Positions 1 through 11,482 of a stretch of 64,000 nt of DNA are shown here, piece by piece (the first letter of the stretch is position 1; each line of letters starts with the position of its first letter). The notes beneath the pieces were generated by a model that worked only from the letters and a program-made list of their open reading frames with translations, was not told where the DNA came from and did no database searches. A program made the position numbers and the translations under genes. The DNA is from Myxococcales bacterium (GTDB lineage: Bacteria; Myxococcota; B64-G9): the NCBI GenBank assembly GCA_012798435.1, contig JAAZNF010000106.1:19493-83492 (forward strand), given 5' to 3'.

Positions 1-1400
1 ATGGGGATCATCTGAATGTCCGGGGTCACGCCCACTTCCTGGATGGAGACGTCCCCGGGGATGAGGTACTCGGCCACGGTCAGCTTGAGGCAGGCGCCGC
101 TCACCGAGGCCGGCACGTGCTCGTTCAGTACTTGCACCGAGCCCTTGCCGAAGGTCTGGTCGCCGAGCAGGACGGCCCGGTCCAGGTTCTTGAGCGCGCC
201 GGCCAGGATCTCCGAGGCCGAGGCCGAGCCGGCGTTCACCAGCACCACCAGCGGCAGGTCGGGCTCCACCGCGTCGCCGGTGGCCCGCTGCTCCTCGCGG
301 TTCTTCTGCTCCGGCTTGTCCGGGGTGCCGTCCTCGCTGTAGGCCACCGTGGCCACGATGATGCCGCTCTGCAAGAAGAGGTCGGCCACCTGCACCGCGG
401 CCTTGAGCAGCCCGCCGGCGTTGTTGCGAAGGTCCAGGATCAGCCCGCGCAGGCCCTTGGCCTCGCGTTTCATCTCGTTGAGGTGGCGCAGCAGGTCGCC
501 GGGGGTGTTCTTGGCGAAGTCCTGGATCTGGATGTAGCCCACCCGATCCGCGAGCAGCTTGGACTCGATGGAGCGCACCTGGATGGTCTCGCGGGTCATG
601 ACGTAGGGGTGGGGCTCGCTCCAGCCCTGCCGCATGATCCAGATGGTGACCTTGGTGCCGGGTTTGCCACGCAGCATGTTCACCGCCTCGTCCAGCGGTA
701 GGTTGACGGTGCTCTGGTCGTTGATGCGCACGATCTGGTCCATGGCGCGCAGACCCAGGCGGGCGGCTGGAGTGTCCGGCAGGGGGCTGATGATGGTGAG
801 CGCGCCCTTGCGGATGGCGATGCGGATGCCCAGTCCGCCGAACTCGCCCTGGGTCTTGAGCTGCATCTCGCGGAACAACTCGGGGGGCAAGAGGTTGCTG
901 TGCGGATCCAGCGAGGAGAGCAAACCGTTGATGGCGGCGAACTCGATGTCCTTGGGATCGGTGCCCGGCTCGAGGTTGGCGGCCAAAAAGCGGAAGACCG
1001 GCACCAGGGCGTAGTTCATCTCCCAGATGGTCTTGGGGTTGCCGATGGGAAACTCCTGCCGCTTGCCGCCGGCCTGCACCCGGGCCACCAGGTTCTTCTC
1101 ACTGCCGGTGACCTCGCTGGACGCTTTTTCGCCAAGGCTGATCTCCACGTTGGGCGTGCGCCGCTCCAGGTACTGCAGGGTGCGGCGCAGCATGGCCTCG
1201 GGGCGGATGCGCGAGGGATCCACGTAGTCCTGCTTGAGCTGGAGGATGGTCCAGGAGAGGACCTCCATGCGGTTGAGGTCATAGGTGCTCTTCGGCGCGG
1301 TGGCCTGGGAGTCGTCCTGGGCCAGGACGGGCAGGGAGCCCGAGATGGCGAATGAGCAGATAAATCCCAGCAGAAATCGGCGCGTGTTCAAAGACGGCAT
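1..1400 (-). CDS. S41-family C-terminal processing peptidase (partial, 3' end outside window)
   Basis: Periplasmic serine protease of the CtpA/Prc type, which trims the C-termini of envelope proteins. The start ATG is preceded by AGGAG and opens a typical signal peptide (MPSLNTRRFLLGFICSFAIS, then GSLPVLA). A helical N-terminal domain follows, with the family motif DPHSNLLPPE. Next come a PDZ domain (about residues 180-260, GIRIAIRKGALTIISPL) and the S41 domain, with LILDLRNNAGG, the nucleophile region NAGSASASEILAG and the catalytic-lysine region FGKGSVQ. About 466 codons are present. The frame is still open at GVTPDIQM when it runs off the window edge, so only a short C-terminus is missing. 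The family assignment is firm; the substrate is unknown. Confidence 0.95.
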   Translation of the reverse strand, partial: MPSLNTRRFLLGFICSFAISGSLPVLAQDDSQATAPKSTYDLNRMEVLSWTILQLKQDYVDPSRIRPEAMLRRTLQYLERRTPNVEISLGEKASSEVTGSEKNLVARVQAGGKRQEFPIGNPKTIWEMNYALVPVFRFLAANLEPGTDPKDIEFAAINGLLSSLDPHSNLLPPELFREMQLKTQGEFGGLGIRIAIRKGALTIISPLPDTPAARLGLRAMDQIVRINDQSTVNLPLDEAVNMLRGKPGTKVTIWIMRQGWSEPHPYVMTRETIQVRSIESKLLADRVGYIQIQDFAKNTPGDLLRHLNEMKREAKGLRGLILDLRNNAGGLLKAAVQVADLFLQSGIIVATVAYSEDGTPDKPEQKNREEQRATGDAVEPDLPLVVLVNAGSASASEILAGALKNLDRAVLLGDQTFGKGSVQVLNEHVPASVSGACLKLTVAEYLIPGDVSIQEVGVTPDIQMIP

Positions 1401-1555
1401 GGAGGCTCCTTCGGTGGCGTTCACGAGGAAGCTGCCCGCCCAGTTTGTCGCCGGCCCAGATCCAAGTCAAGACGGATCCAGGCCTGATCGTCCCTCATGA
1501 CAGATCCAGCGAGTCCACCCGGTTGTTGCGGCGCCTTTCGGCGAGTTCACAGGTA

Positions 1556-1610
1556 GCCTACGCCCGGCCTGTGCTGTCAAGGGTCTCATCGCTTCGCGAC
1601 TCGCTGCGCT
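1556..1610. repeat. Intergenic repeat, family 2, copy A
   Basis: About 55 bp between the S41 peptidase and the next gene match a block at 61536-61590 with few differences. The shared core reads CTGTCAAGGGTCT, then ATCGCT, then CGCGACTCGCTGCGC. This copy lacks the right-hand inverted arm present in the other copy, so it looks like a truncated REP-like element. No coding potential was seen in either copy. The rest of the interval 1401-1736 shows nothing else I can support. Confidence 0.55.
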
Positions 1611-1736
1611 TCGGGCTTTCTCCGGGATTCTCCTATTGTGGTGAGGAATCAACCAATGATTCGAAAGACATAACGAACCTGCATGCAGCGTGGCCCGGAT
1701 TGGACAAGCGGCCCGGGCTGTGCTTGGAATGTGGCG

Positions 1737-2570
1737 ATGAGCGTGCTGCACCTCCCCGTTGGCAAGAAGGCCCTCTCCGGGTACCTGGACATACGGCCCC
1801 GGGATGAGGGGTTTTTCGGCGCTGGTTCCGCCGAACGCGAGCTCGAGGTTTCGTTCGGGGAGAGCGAGGCGGCGCTGGTCAGGCTGCGACGTGCGGGGCA
1901 GCGGCTGCAACTGGCGTACACCGGACCCGAGGGCGAGGCGTTTCGCCGCTGGTTGCGAGTCAACTTCCGCACCCGCCGGGTGCGCGGACCTCGGGGGGTG
2001 CTGGTGCTCCAGGCCCTGGGTGGCGACAGGTACCAGGCCCGCGCCGAGAGCCTACGCCAGGCCCAGGTGGAGGAGCTCTACATCGGCGAGCGTGTGTATC
2101 TCATGGGGGCGCGTCCCCGCAGCCTGCTCAACCCGGCCATTGCAGAACTCGATGAGAGGCTCGGCCGGATCTCGCTTCCTCCCCCAGCTCCGACGGCGGT
2201 GCTGCGCCAGCGGATCACCGAGGAGCTGGTGGCCGGGGGCTGGATCACCGGCCAGGCCGCGGGCGGCGGGCTGCTGCTGGAGGCCGGCCTGCGCCGCTCT
2301 GGAGCCGAGCTGCACCTCGTGCTGGAGCCGACCGACCTCTATCCGGCGCTGTTGCGGCTCGCCGCGGGGTTTTCCCACCACCAGATCGACCTCGGTGCAG
2401 TACTGGTGGCAGACGGCGCGCTGGCTCAGAAGTACCGCTCCAAGACGTCTCTTCCGCCCGCCTCGCTGGAACGGGCGAAGCGGGACGTCGAGGCGCTGCC
2501 CTTCCTGGTGCAGTGGCCGCTGTGCCTGTTCGCGCTCTCGCTGCGCCGCACGCTCAAGCGGGGCACCTGA
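1737..2570 (+). CDS. Protein of unknown function
   Basis: Not recognised. A 277-residue soluble protein with no signal peptide or membrane segment. An ATG 54 nt further upstream is in frame, but neither start has a strong ribosome site. I prefer the later one (MSVLHLPVGKK) because a GGA lies at usable spacing. The first half is basic and rich in beta-strand-like stretches. The second half has a region ending FSHHQIDLGAVLVADG. This faintly recalls the C-terminal part of BglII/BstYI-type nuclease folds, but no catalytic motif can be assigned. Codon usage matches its neighbours. It converges on the secreted protein that follows. Confidence 0.7.
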   Translation: MSVLHLPVGKKALSGYLDIRPRDEGFFGAGSAERELEVSFGESEAALVRLRRAGQRLQLAYTGPEGEAFRRWLRVNFRTRRVRGPRGVLVLQALGGDRYQARAESLRQAQVEELYIGERVYLMGARPRSLLNPAIAELDERLGRISLPPPAPTAVLRQRITEELVAGGWITGQAAGGGLLLEAGLRRSGAELHLVLEPTDLYPALLRLAAGFSHHQIDLGAVLVADGALAQKYRSKTSLPPASLERAKRDVEALPFLVQWPLCLFALSLRRTLKRGT

Positions 2571-2646
2571 GCGCGTCTCCGCCCCCGGTCTTCGCCCCCT
2601 TCGGTTTCGTGGAAAGAGCCCTGAACTTCAGACCGGCCGGGACCCT

Positions 2647-3189
2647 TCAGGGCACGGCGATTTGCATGGGCAGGCCAGTGGGGGAAGCGGATTTTTCACC
2701 GAGGAAGATCTGCTCGATCGGGGCCGGGGCGCCGTCGATCTTGAGATCGACCAACATCTTGCGCAGCCCCGGGACCTTGAGATCGAGCCCGTCCTCGCCC
2801 TCTCGCAGCGTGGTCGAGAACATCACGATCCGGTCGCCGTTGTTCTTGGCCCAGCCCGGACCCTTCTCGTCGATCCGCTTCAGCTCCTTGAGCGGGCGGT
2901 CGAGGTCCAGCCGGCCCTCGAAGAGCACGGGCTTGCCCGCGTTCGTGAAACGGACGTGGATGCCCTCGGTGTCCTGCCACAGGAAGAGCCCGACCTTCTG
3001 GCCGGGGGTGTAGGCGGGTTTCCCCCTGAGCAGCGCGCCCGCCACCGGCACCGGCTTGGGCTTGGGGGCGTCGGTCTTGGCCGGCGCACCGGCCGCCGGG
3101 GCCACCGGCGGCGTCTGGGCCCACGATGGCACGGACGAGGCGAACATGAAGACGACGAGCGAGAACGTCACGGCGAGGCGGAGCGGCAT
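2647..3189 (-). CDS. Secreted protein of unknown function
   Basis: Not recognised. A 180-residue protein with a Sec signal peptide (hydrophobic residues 4-20, probable cleavage after PSWA|Q). A Pro/Ala/Lys-rich linker (about residues 25-50) follows, then a globular beta-rich domain of about 125 residues (KVGLFLWQDTEGIHVRFTN). The linker suggests a periplasmic or surface location. It lies back to back with the porin gene, with about 150 bp between the two starts, and converges on the upstream unknown gene. Confidence 0.7.
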   Translation of the reverse strand: MPLRLAVTFSLVVFMFASSVPSWAQTPPVAPAAGAPAKTDAPKPKPVPVAGALLRGKPAYTPGQKVGLFLWQDTEGIHVRFTNAGKPVLFEGRLDLDRPLKELKRIDEKGPGWAKNNGDRIVMFSTTLREGEDGLDLKVPGLRKMLVDLKIDGAPAPIEQIFLGEKSASPTGLPMQIAVP

Positions 3190-3267
3190 ACGACCTCCCG
3201 GGTTGGAACAGCGGCGATGGTATTGAGCTTGCGTGGCCTCGTCAAGCCAAATGACTCACGTCTTTTC

Positions 3268-3295
3268 TTGACACGGTGCGCCGGGATCGCATACA
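3268..3295 (+). promoter_or_regulatory. Probable sigma-70 promoter of the porin gene
   Basis: A perfect -35 TTGACA is followed 16 bp later by CATACA (ATA core of the -10). The predicted transcript starts about 35 bp upstream of the porin ATG. The -10 is only a half match, so the call rests mainly on the -35 and its position. Confidence 0.45.
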
Positions 3296-3338
3296 TGGGC
3301 GGCGTTTCATTGCCTTCCACCGGGAAAGGAGAGCTTCC

Positions 3339-4655
3339 ATGTCGAAGATGACCCTTTGTCTCTCGCTCAGTCTGGTCCTGTGTTTCGGGGCCGCCGCCAA
3401 CGTCTTCGCCGACGACGAGAAGTCCACCGAGGCCGGCTTCGAAGGCTGGGACAGCGACAAACCTGCCGACAAGCCGGCGGCCAAGCCAGAGGAGAAGCCC
3501 GCCGACAAGCCTGCCGACAAGCCCGCCGAGCAACCGGCGGAGAAGCCTGCCGAGGCGCCCAAGGCGCCCGAGGTGGGCGCCGGCGCCAACGCCCCGGGGA
3601 GCCACCCCAACATCGTTCCCACCGTGAGCACCCAGTACGGCGCGCTCACCATCCTGGGCGTGTTCCAGACCCTGTTCGACAACAACATCATCCTCAAGAA
3701 CGCCCCCACCGACACCCACTACACCAAGATGAGCTTCGACTTCCAGCGGGCACGCATCATCCTCAAGGGCCACCTGGTTTCCGAAAACCTCACCTACTTC
3801 TTCCAGGGTGACGCGCGCAACATGCTATCCTTCGCGCTCGACATGTTCGCGGGCTACAAGTTCGGCGCGTCCGGCTTCTCCTTCCGGGTGGGGCGCTTCG
3901 TTCCCGAGTTCGGCTATATGATGCCCCGCAACACCGCCGACCTCGCCGCCATCAACTACCCGCTGTACATCACCAACGGCCGCTTCGCGGTGTGGCGCCA
4001 GATCGGCATCGAGGCCATGTACCAGAAGGACGCGCTCCAGCTCCGCCTGGGCGTGTTCAACGGCTTGCTCTACGACCAGCTCCAGATCAACCCCTCGGAC
4101 GTGTACATGCAGATGGGCACGGTCACCATCGGTGGCACCGACTACACCAACTACTCGGACAACAACAAGATGAAGGACTTCCTGCTGCGCGCGAGCTACA
4201 AGGTGTCCAAGGAGCTCTCGCTGGACTTCTCGGGCTGGTTCGGCTTCCCGGTGAGTTTCACCAACGCGGACGAGAACGACTTCGTGTTCATGGGCGGTCC
4301 CGGCTTCGAGTACAACGACGGCAAGCTCCACCTCATCGGCGAGGTCATGTTCCGGGCAATCAAGTTCGGCGACGACGCCGCCGATCCGGGCTCGCTCACG
4401 GGCCTCGGCGCCTGGCTCCACGGCGGCTACCGGCTCACCGACGTCGTCGAGGGCATCCTGCGCCTCGACCTCTCCGACCCCATCATGGGCAAGGACGCCA
4501 ACGACATGCTGATGCGCGTCACCACCGGCGCCCACTTCTGGCTGGAGGAGAAGCACTTCCGTATCCTCACCAACCTGTTCGTGGACATCCCGGTAGAGGG
4601 CGACAACCGCCAGGTGCCGATGGGCATCCAGGTCCAGTTCGCCGCACTGTGGTAG
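3339..4655 (+). CDS. Porin-like outer-membrane beta-barrel protein with Lys-Pro-Ala repeat linker
   Basis: A 438-residue exported protein. The ATG has AAAGGAG at good spacing; an upstream in-frame extension is excluded because it begins inside the promoter. The signal peptide is cleaved near NVFA|DD. Residues 30-75 are a charged repeat (DKPADKPA, EKPADKPA, EKPAEAPKAP). This could span the periplasm or peptidoglycan, like TonB/OprF linkers. Residues 90-438 show alternating strands and aromatic girdles, with the arginine-rich strand FDFQRARIILKG and the motif FSFRVGRFVPEFG. These are characteristic of phosphate-selective porin O/P-type barrels. It ends in a hydrophobic/aromatic strand (QVQFAALW), as OmpA/BAM substrates do. 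Substrate unknown. Confidence 0.75.
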   Translation: MSKMTLCLSLSLVLCFGAAANVFADDEKSTEAGFEGWDSDKPADKPAAKPEEKPADKPADKPAEQPAEKPAEAPKAPEVGAGANAPGSHPNIVPTVSTQYGALTILGVFQTLFDNNIILKNAPTDTHYTKMSFDFQRARIILKGHLVSENLTYFFQGDARNMLSFALDMFAGYKFGASGFSFRVGRFVPEFGYMMPRNTADLAAINYPLYITNGRFAVWRQIGIEAMYQKDALQLRLGVFNGLLYDQLQINPSDVYMQMGTVTIGGTDYTNYSDNNKMKDFLLRASYKVSKELSLDFSGWFGFPVSFTNADENDFVFMGGPGFEYNDGKLHLIGEVMFRAIKFGDDAADPGSLTGLGAWLHGGYRLTDVVEGILRLDLSDPIMGKDANDMLMRVTTGAHFWLEEKHFRILTNLFVDIPVEGDNRQVPMGIQVQFAALW

Positions 4656-4756
4656 ACGCGCCGCGAAAGGTCTGACCTCCCCCGGCCCTTCCTCCACGAT
4701 TTTCGGGCGCTCTTCGTAATCCAGGTTCCAGCCACTCCGGTTTTCCCCGGTTTCGC

Positions 4757-4785
4757 TTGACACCCCAGTCAACGCGTGCTACGAA
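4757..4785 (+). promoter_or_regulatory. Probable sigma-70 promoter of acs
   Basis: TTGACA, a 17 bp spacer, then TACGAA (3 of 6 consensus positions). It lies about 75 bp upstream of the acs start codon. Confidence 0.5.
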
Positions 4786-4860
4786 GCTCCCGCGAAAAAA
4801 TCGGTAGCAGCGAAAAAGCGGCGTCTGCCTTTCTGATAACCCCCAAGGAGGAGATTGAAC

Positions 4861-6843
<1,983 letters not shown>

Positions 6844-6866
6844 GCGCGCTCGCAGAAGCGCATCGA

Positions 6867-6894
6867 GGCCCGGCCTGCGCCGGGCCTTTTTTTT
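6867..6894 (+). terminator. Intrinsic terminator of acs
   Basis: A perfect 8 bp stem GGCCCGGC / GCCGGGCC with a CTGC loop, followed directly by eight T residues, 23 bp after the acs stop codon. Confidence 0.92.
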
Positions 6895-7017
6895 GGGGGA
6901 GATTTCCATCCCTGGCCCTTGTCAAGATCTGTCGGAGGACATAAACATCGGCATGGCCGAGAGCGCGACCCGCACCAGCCCAAAGGGGTGCCGGCGCCAG
7001 GAAGGAGGATGACTGCG

Positions 7018-7980
7018 ATGGTTGACGAGGCGTTGCATGACGTGGTGATCCTGGGGGCCGGGCCGGCCGGTCTGGCGGCGGCGATCTACACCACGCGCAG
7101 CCGGCTGGATACGGTGGTGCTGGACGCCCAGGGCGGCGGCGGGCAGCTCGCCATCATCGATCGCATCGAGAACTACCCCGGCTTCGACAAGGCCGTGACC
7201 GGCATGGAGCTCTTCGAGGCCATGCGGCGTCAGGCCGAGGGCTTCGGCGTGCAGGTCGGCTTCGACCAGGCGCAGAAGCTGGAAGCGGACGATGCGTCGG
7301 TGACCGTCATCGGCGACGCCGGCCGCTACCGCGCCCGGGCGCTCATCGTGGCCACCGGGGCGCGCCACCGCGAGCTGTGCATCCCCAGCGAAGAGCGGCT
7401 CAAGGGCCGCGGGGTGAGCTACTGCGCCACCTGCGACGGGAACTTCTTCGCGAAAAAGCCGGTGGCCGTCATCGGTGGCGGCGACACCGCCGTGAAGGAG
7501 GCCATCTACCTGTCCCGTATCGTTGAGAAGGTGTACCTGGTCCACCGCCGCGATCGCCTGCGGGCGGAGGCGCTCCTTCAAGAGCGCATCCGCGAGCGGC
7601 CCAACGTCGAATTCTGCTTCGACTCGGTGGTGGACGAGATCGAGGGGACGGATGCGGTGAGCGGAGTGCGGCTCAAGAACACAAAGACCGGCGAGCTCCG
7701 CCGCATCGCGGTCGAGGGCGTGTTCGTGTTCGTCGGCATCCTGCCGAACGCGGAGTTCCTCTCCGGTCACGTCGATCTCGACCCGCTGGGGTTCGTGCGC
7801 ACCGACCCCCGCATGCGCACGCGCCATCCCCGCATCTTCGCCGCCGGGGACGTGCGCGCCGATTCGGTGCGCCAGATCGGCGCCGCGGTGGGGGACGGCA
7901 TCACCGCCGCGGTCACCATCCAGGAGATGCTGGACACCGAGACCCCGCCGCGCCGCTGCGGGCCCGAGTGCGCCATCTGA
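7018..7980 (+). CDS. trxB: Thioredoxin-disulfide reductase
   Basis: NADPH-dependent FAD flavoprotein that keeps thioredoxin reduced in the cytosol. 320 residues, the family's normal size. The start chosen follows GGAAGGAGG at 9 nt; another ATG three codons earlier abuts the ribosome site and is less likely. Visible motifs are the FAD-binding GAGPAGLAAA near the N-terminus, the redox-active CATC in SYCATCDGNFF, the NADPH-binding GGGDTA and the C-terminal FAD contact FAAGDVR. No thioredoxin gene is adjacent. The gene is followed by the FKBP lipoprotein after 76 bp without an obvious terminator. Confidence 0.95.
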   Translation: MVDEALHDVVILGAGPAGLAAAIYTTRSRLDTVVLDAQGGGGQLAIIDRIENYPGFDKAVTGMELFEAMRRQAEGFGVQVGFDQAQKLEADDASVTVIGDAGRYRARALIVATGARHRELCIPSEERLKGRGVSYCATCDGNFFAKKPVAVIGGGDTAVKEAIYLSRIVEKVYLVHRRDRLRAEALLQERIRERPNVEFCFDSVVDEIEGTDAVSGVRLKNTKTGELRRIAVEGVFVFVGILPNAEFLSGHVDLDPLGFVRTDPRMRTRHPRIFAAGDVRADSVRQIGAAVGDGITAAVTIQEMLDTETPPRRCGPECAI

Positions 7981-8056
7981 GCGCGCGCGGGTCCAGAGGC
8001 CCCCGCGACGTGCGCGGCGCTTGCCAAGCGGCCCGTCTTGATGCAGGCTGTGCCCC

Positions 8057-8950
<894 letters not shown>

Positions 8951-9333
8951 GGCCGCACGTCGTCATTCTGCCGGCCTGCGCCATGTCCTTCATCGGTTGC
9001 TCCTCCGATCCATGCTTCTTCGACAACGGAGTTGATCCACCGGATGCCGCGGACGGTGGCGGCGGATGACGCGCCCGGAGACTTACGCCCCGGTGGCGCT
9101 CGAGCTGAATTTCTGCGCTTCCCGCGGGAGGTGGCGCCGGGTGGTCGAGGCCAAGGCCATGCGGATTTTTCCCGCCTCGCGTTCCAGGGCGACGGACTGG
9201 CCCGAGACGGCGAGCTGGCCAGTCTGTGAATGCGGCGCGAGTTCCAGAAGCTCATCAACTTGAAACGCTGGATCCGGTTTCTTCCTGGTTCGCTCCGGGC
9301 TAGAATCTCTCCGGCTCATGCAGGAGGTGGGAC
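8951..9333. other. Intergenic stretch without a supported gene
   Basis: About 380 bp. It holds a 29-codon frame at 8983-9069 (MSFIGCSSDPC, Asp/Gly-rich end) with no good ribosome site. On the minus strand near 9083-9260 is a short frame (ELLELAPHSQTGQLAVSG) that may be a decayed gene remnant. A TAGAAT at 9301-9306 lies 28 bp before the next ATG and could be a -10 element, but its -35 (TTTCTT at 17 bp) is poor. The same TAGAAT arrangement recurs before the GH57 gene. Confidence 0.4.
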
Positions 9334-11286
9334 ATGAGACGGGCGCTGCTTTGGACGGGGATGTCGTGGCTGCTGCTTCCTGTTGCGCTCGCGGACGTCG
9401 GGGACAACAGCGTAGGCATGAACCTCCACATCGGCCCGCAGTCGTTCATCGACGCCGCGGCCGACCTGGGGGTGGGCTGGGTGCGCATGGACGCCAACTG
9501 GTTCGCGCTCGAGCCTTCGCGCGACGGCTACGACTGGGGCTGGCTGGACGCCTCGGTCGACCGCGCCACCGCCGCCGGCCTGCGGGTGTTTCTCACCCTG
9601 GGCTACACCCCCGCCTGGGTCGCCCGCCACGGGGACAGCGATGGCGATCCGGGCAACGACTGCCCCGACGACTCGCTCGACTGGGCGGATTTCGTGGCCG
9701 ACGCCGTCACCCACTACCGCGCGCGCGGGGTGACCCACTTCGGCCTGTGGAACGAGCCCAACCTGGGGCAGTTTTTCGAGGGGACGGTGGAGGAGTACGT
9801 GAGCCTCATCGTGCTCCCCGGAGCGGCGGCGCTGCGCGGTGTGTGCGCCGACTGCAAGGTGCTGGGGCCGGATCTCGCCAACGTGGGCGATTGCGACGAC
9901 TACCTCGAGCGGGTGCTGCAACTCGCCGGGCGCGGCGCCTTCGACATCATCACCCACCACAGCTACAACGGCTTCAGCGAGACCGGCTGGCAGATCTGGG
10001 ACGGGGACGGGTTCATCAACGTCCTCGACGACCAGCGTTTCCCCTTCACCCGCCGCGACCTGCGCCAACTCCTCGACGCGGCCGGCTACAACGGCGAGGT
10101 GTGGATCACCGAGACCGGCTACCGCGCCACCCCCATCGGCGACGCCACCAATGAGAACCTCCAGGCCACCTACGTGCGCCGGGTGCTGGAGGAGCAGCTC
10201 AAGCGCGCCTGGTACACCGCGAGCTTCTTCTACGAGATCTGCGACTGCGGGGTGGACCAGCCGGGCTGCACCATCGACGGTTTCGGCCTGATGCGGCCCA
10301 CCGCGGGGCAGTTCGACACCCGGCGCTTCCCGCAGGATTTTCGGCTCAAGCCGGCCTTCCTGCTGCTGCGGCAGTTCATCGCCGATCACCCCGAGATCAC
10401 CGGCCGCGAGCCGCCGCCCCAGTGCGGCGATGGCATCGACAACGATCGCGATGGGCTCACCGACCTCGAGGACCGCGGCTGCACCTCGGCCACCGACAAC
10501 GACGAGTCGGACGATCCGGCGCGAGCGCGCCTGGACGCCTATTGCCTGGAAGCGCGGCCGGTACTGGACGGCGATCTGGGAGAGTTTGGCCCGGAGGGCT
10601 GGATCACGCTACCCGCCTCTGCCTGGCACGGCACCGAACCGCTGGGCGCGGGCGATCTTTCGGTGCGGCTCTCGGCCCGCTGGACGGCCGAGGGGCTCTT
10701 CTTCGGCGTCGAGGTCCAGGACGACGTCCACGACAACAGCCACCCGCCGGCGGACCTGTGGCAGGGCGACAGCGTGCAGCTGGCCTTCGACGTGGGACGG
10801 AACGGCGGGCTGGCCTATGACAGCACCGACGATCACGAGATCAACTTCGCCCTGTCGAACGACCTGCCGGCGACCTTCCGCTACCGCGGCCCGAGCGGCG
10901 CCTCCGACGACTTCGGCCTGGCGGTGCTGCGCCGGGAGGATCGGACCTCCTACGAGATCCGCATCGGCCCGACGGCGCTGCCTGGCCTGGCCCTGGCGGC
11001 GGGGTCGCTTTCGAACTTTTCGTTCCTGGTCAACGACGCCGACGGCGCCGGCCGGGTGGGGTGGATGGAGTGGACGCCGGGGATCGGCATGGCCAAGGCG
11101 CCGGCCTACTACGCGAGATTGCCCTGTCCGCCACCTGTAGCGGCGGCCTCCAGCCCGACGGGGGAAGCGACGCCGGGTTTGACGCCGGGAGCGACGCGGG
11201 GGCCGACGGTTCTGACGCTTCCGCCGACGCCGGTCATGACGGGGGGGGCGACGCTGGTAGCGACCCGTCACCCGACCCGGACGTAG
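9334..11286 (+). CDS. Secreted clan GH-A glycoside hydrolase with Asp-rich insert and CBM9-like domain (C-terminus frameshifted)
   Basis: The ATG follows AGGAGGTG, and a signal peptide ends near ALA|DVG. Residues 22-345 form a TIM-barrel hydrolase of GH39/GH5 style: FGLWNEPN carries the acid/base Glu and EVWITETGYR the nucleophile Glu. Residues about 364-385 are a MopE-like CGDGIDNDRDGLTD motif. Residues 400-595 match a CBM9-like sugar-binding sandwich (PVLDGDLGEF, ADLWQGDSVQLAFD). The last 55 residues of this frame (Thr/Pro-rich) look artefactual, because an overlapping frame encodes the expected Asp/Gly-rich MYXO-CTERM tail. The likely product is therefore the protein fused to that tail, with a -1/+2 shift near 11105-11160. 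It leads a run of three carbohydrate-active genes. The glycan substrate is unknown. Confidence 0.8.
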   Translation: MRRALLWTGMSWLLLPVALADVGDNSVGMNLHIGPQSFIDAAADLGVGWVRMDANWFALEPSRDGYDWGWLDASVDRATAAGLRVFLTLGYTPAWVARHGDSDGDPGNDCPDDSLDWADFVADAVTHYRARGVTHFGLWNEPNLGQFFEGTVEEYVSLIVLPGAAALRGVCADCKVLGPDLANVGDCDDYLERVLQLAGRGAFDIITHHSYNGFSETGWQIWDGDGFINVLDDQRFPFTRRDLRQLLDAAGYNGEVWITETGYRATPIGDATNENLQATYVRRVLEEQLKRAWYTASFFYEICDCGVDQPGCTIDGFGLMRPTAGQFDTRRFPQDFRLKPAFLLLRQFIADHPEITGREPPPQCGDGIDNDRDGLTDLEDRGCTSATDNDESDDPARARLDAYCLEARPVLDGDLGEFGPEGWITLPASAWHGTEPLGAGDLSVRLSARWTAEGLFFGVEVQDDVHDNSHPPADLWQGDSVQLAFDVGRNGGLAYDSTDDHEINFALSNDLPATFRYRGPSGASDDFGLAVLRREDRTSYEIRIGPTALPGLALAAGSLSNFSFLVNDADGAGRVGWMEWTPGIGMAKAPAYYARLPCPPPVAAASSPTGEATPGLTPGATRGPTVLTLPPTPVMTGGATLVATRHPTRT

Positions 11287-11450
11287 ATGCCGGGAGCGAC
11301 GCCGGGCCCGACGGGGGTGGGGACGGCGAGGTCGGCGGCTCGGGGTGCGGCTGCGCCTCGGCCCCGTGGGGCGGAGGCGTTCTCTTGCTCTGGCTGGCGC
11401 TGGTGCCTTGGCGGCGAAAGCCGCTTTCCCGCCGACGCGGTTCACGCTAG
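11103..11450 (+). other. Out-of-frame MYXO-CTERM tail of the preceding hydrolase
   Basis: In the third frame relative to the hydrolase, a stretch reads Asp/Gly/Ser-rich repeats (GGSDAGFDAGSDAGADGSD, then further DAG units). GSGCGCASAPWGGG, the hydrophobic segment VLLLWLALV and the basic end RRKPLSRRRGSR follow. This is the standard layout of a MYXO-CTERM surface-sorting tail. There is no start codon with a ribosome site, so it is not a separate gene. Either the assembly has an indel or the gene is frameshifted. Confidence 0.8.
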
Positions 11451-11482
11451 AATCCCCCCGCCATCCCGGCGGGAGGTCTTTC

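Noticed and set aside
1737..2570. BglII/BstYI-type restriction endonuclease
   Set aside because: Only a short HHQIDLGAVLV-like stretch is suggestive; no catalytic motif can be assigned and there is no methyltransferase nearby.
1759..3351. Long plus-strand frame overlapping two genes
   Set aside because: Arg/Ser/Pro-rich out-of-frame translation that runs through a convergent gene pair and the porin promoter.
9301..9306. TAGAAT before the GH-A gene (and again at 11448-11453 before the GH57 gene) as firm promoters
   Set aside because: Good -10 likeness but only TTTCTT or TTTCCC at the -35 position; too weak to list as separate features.
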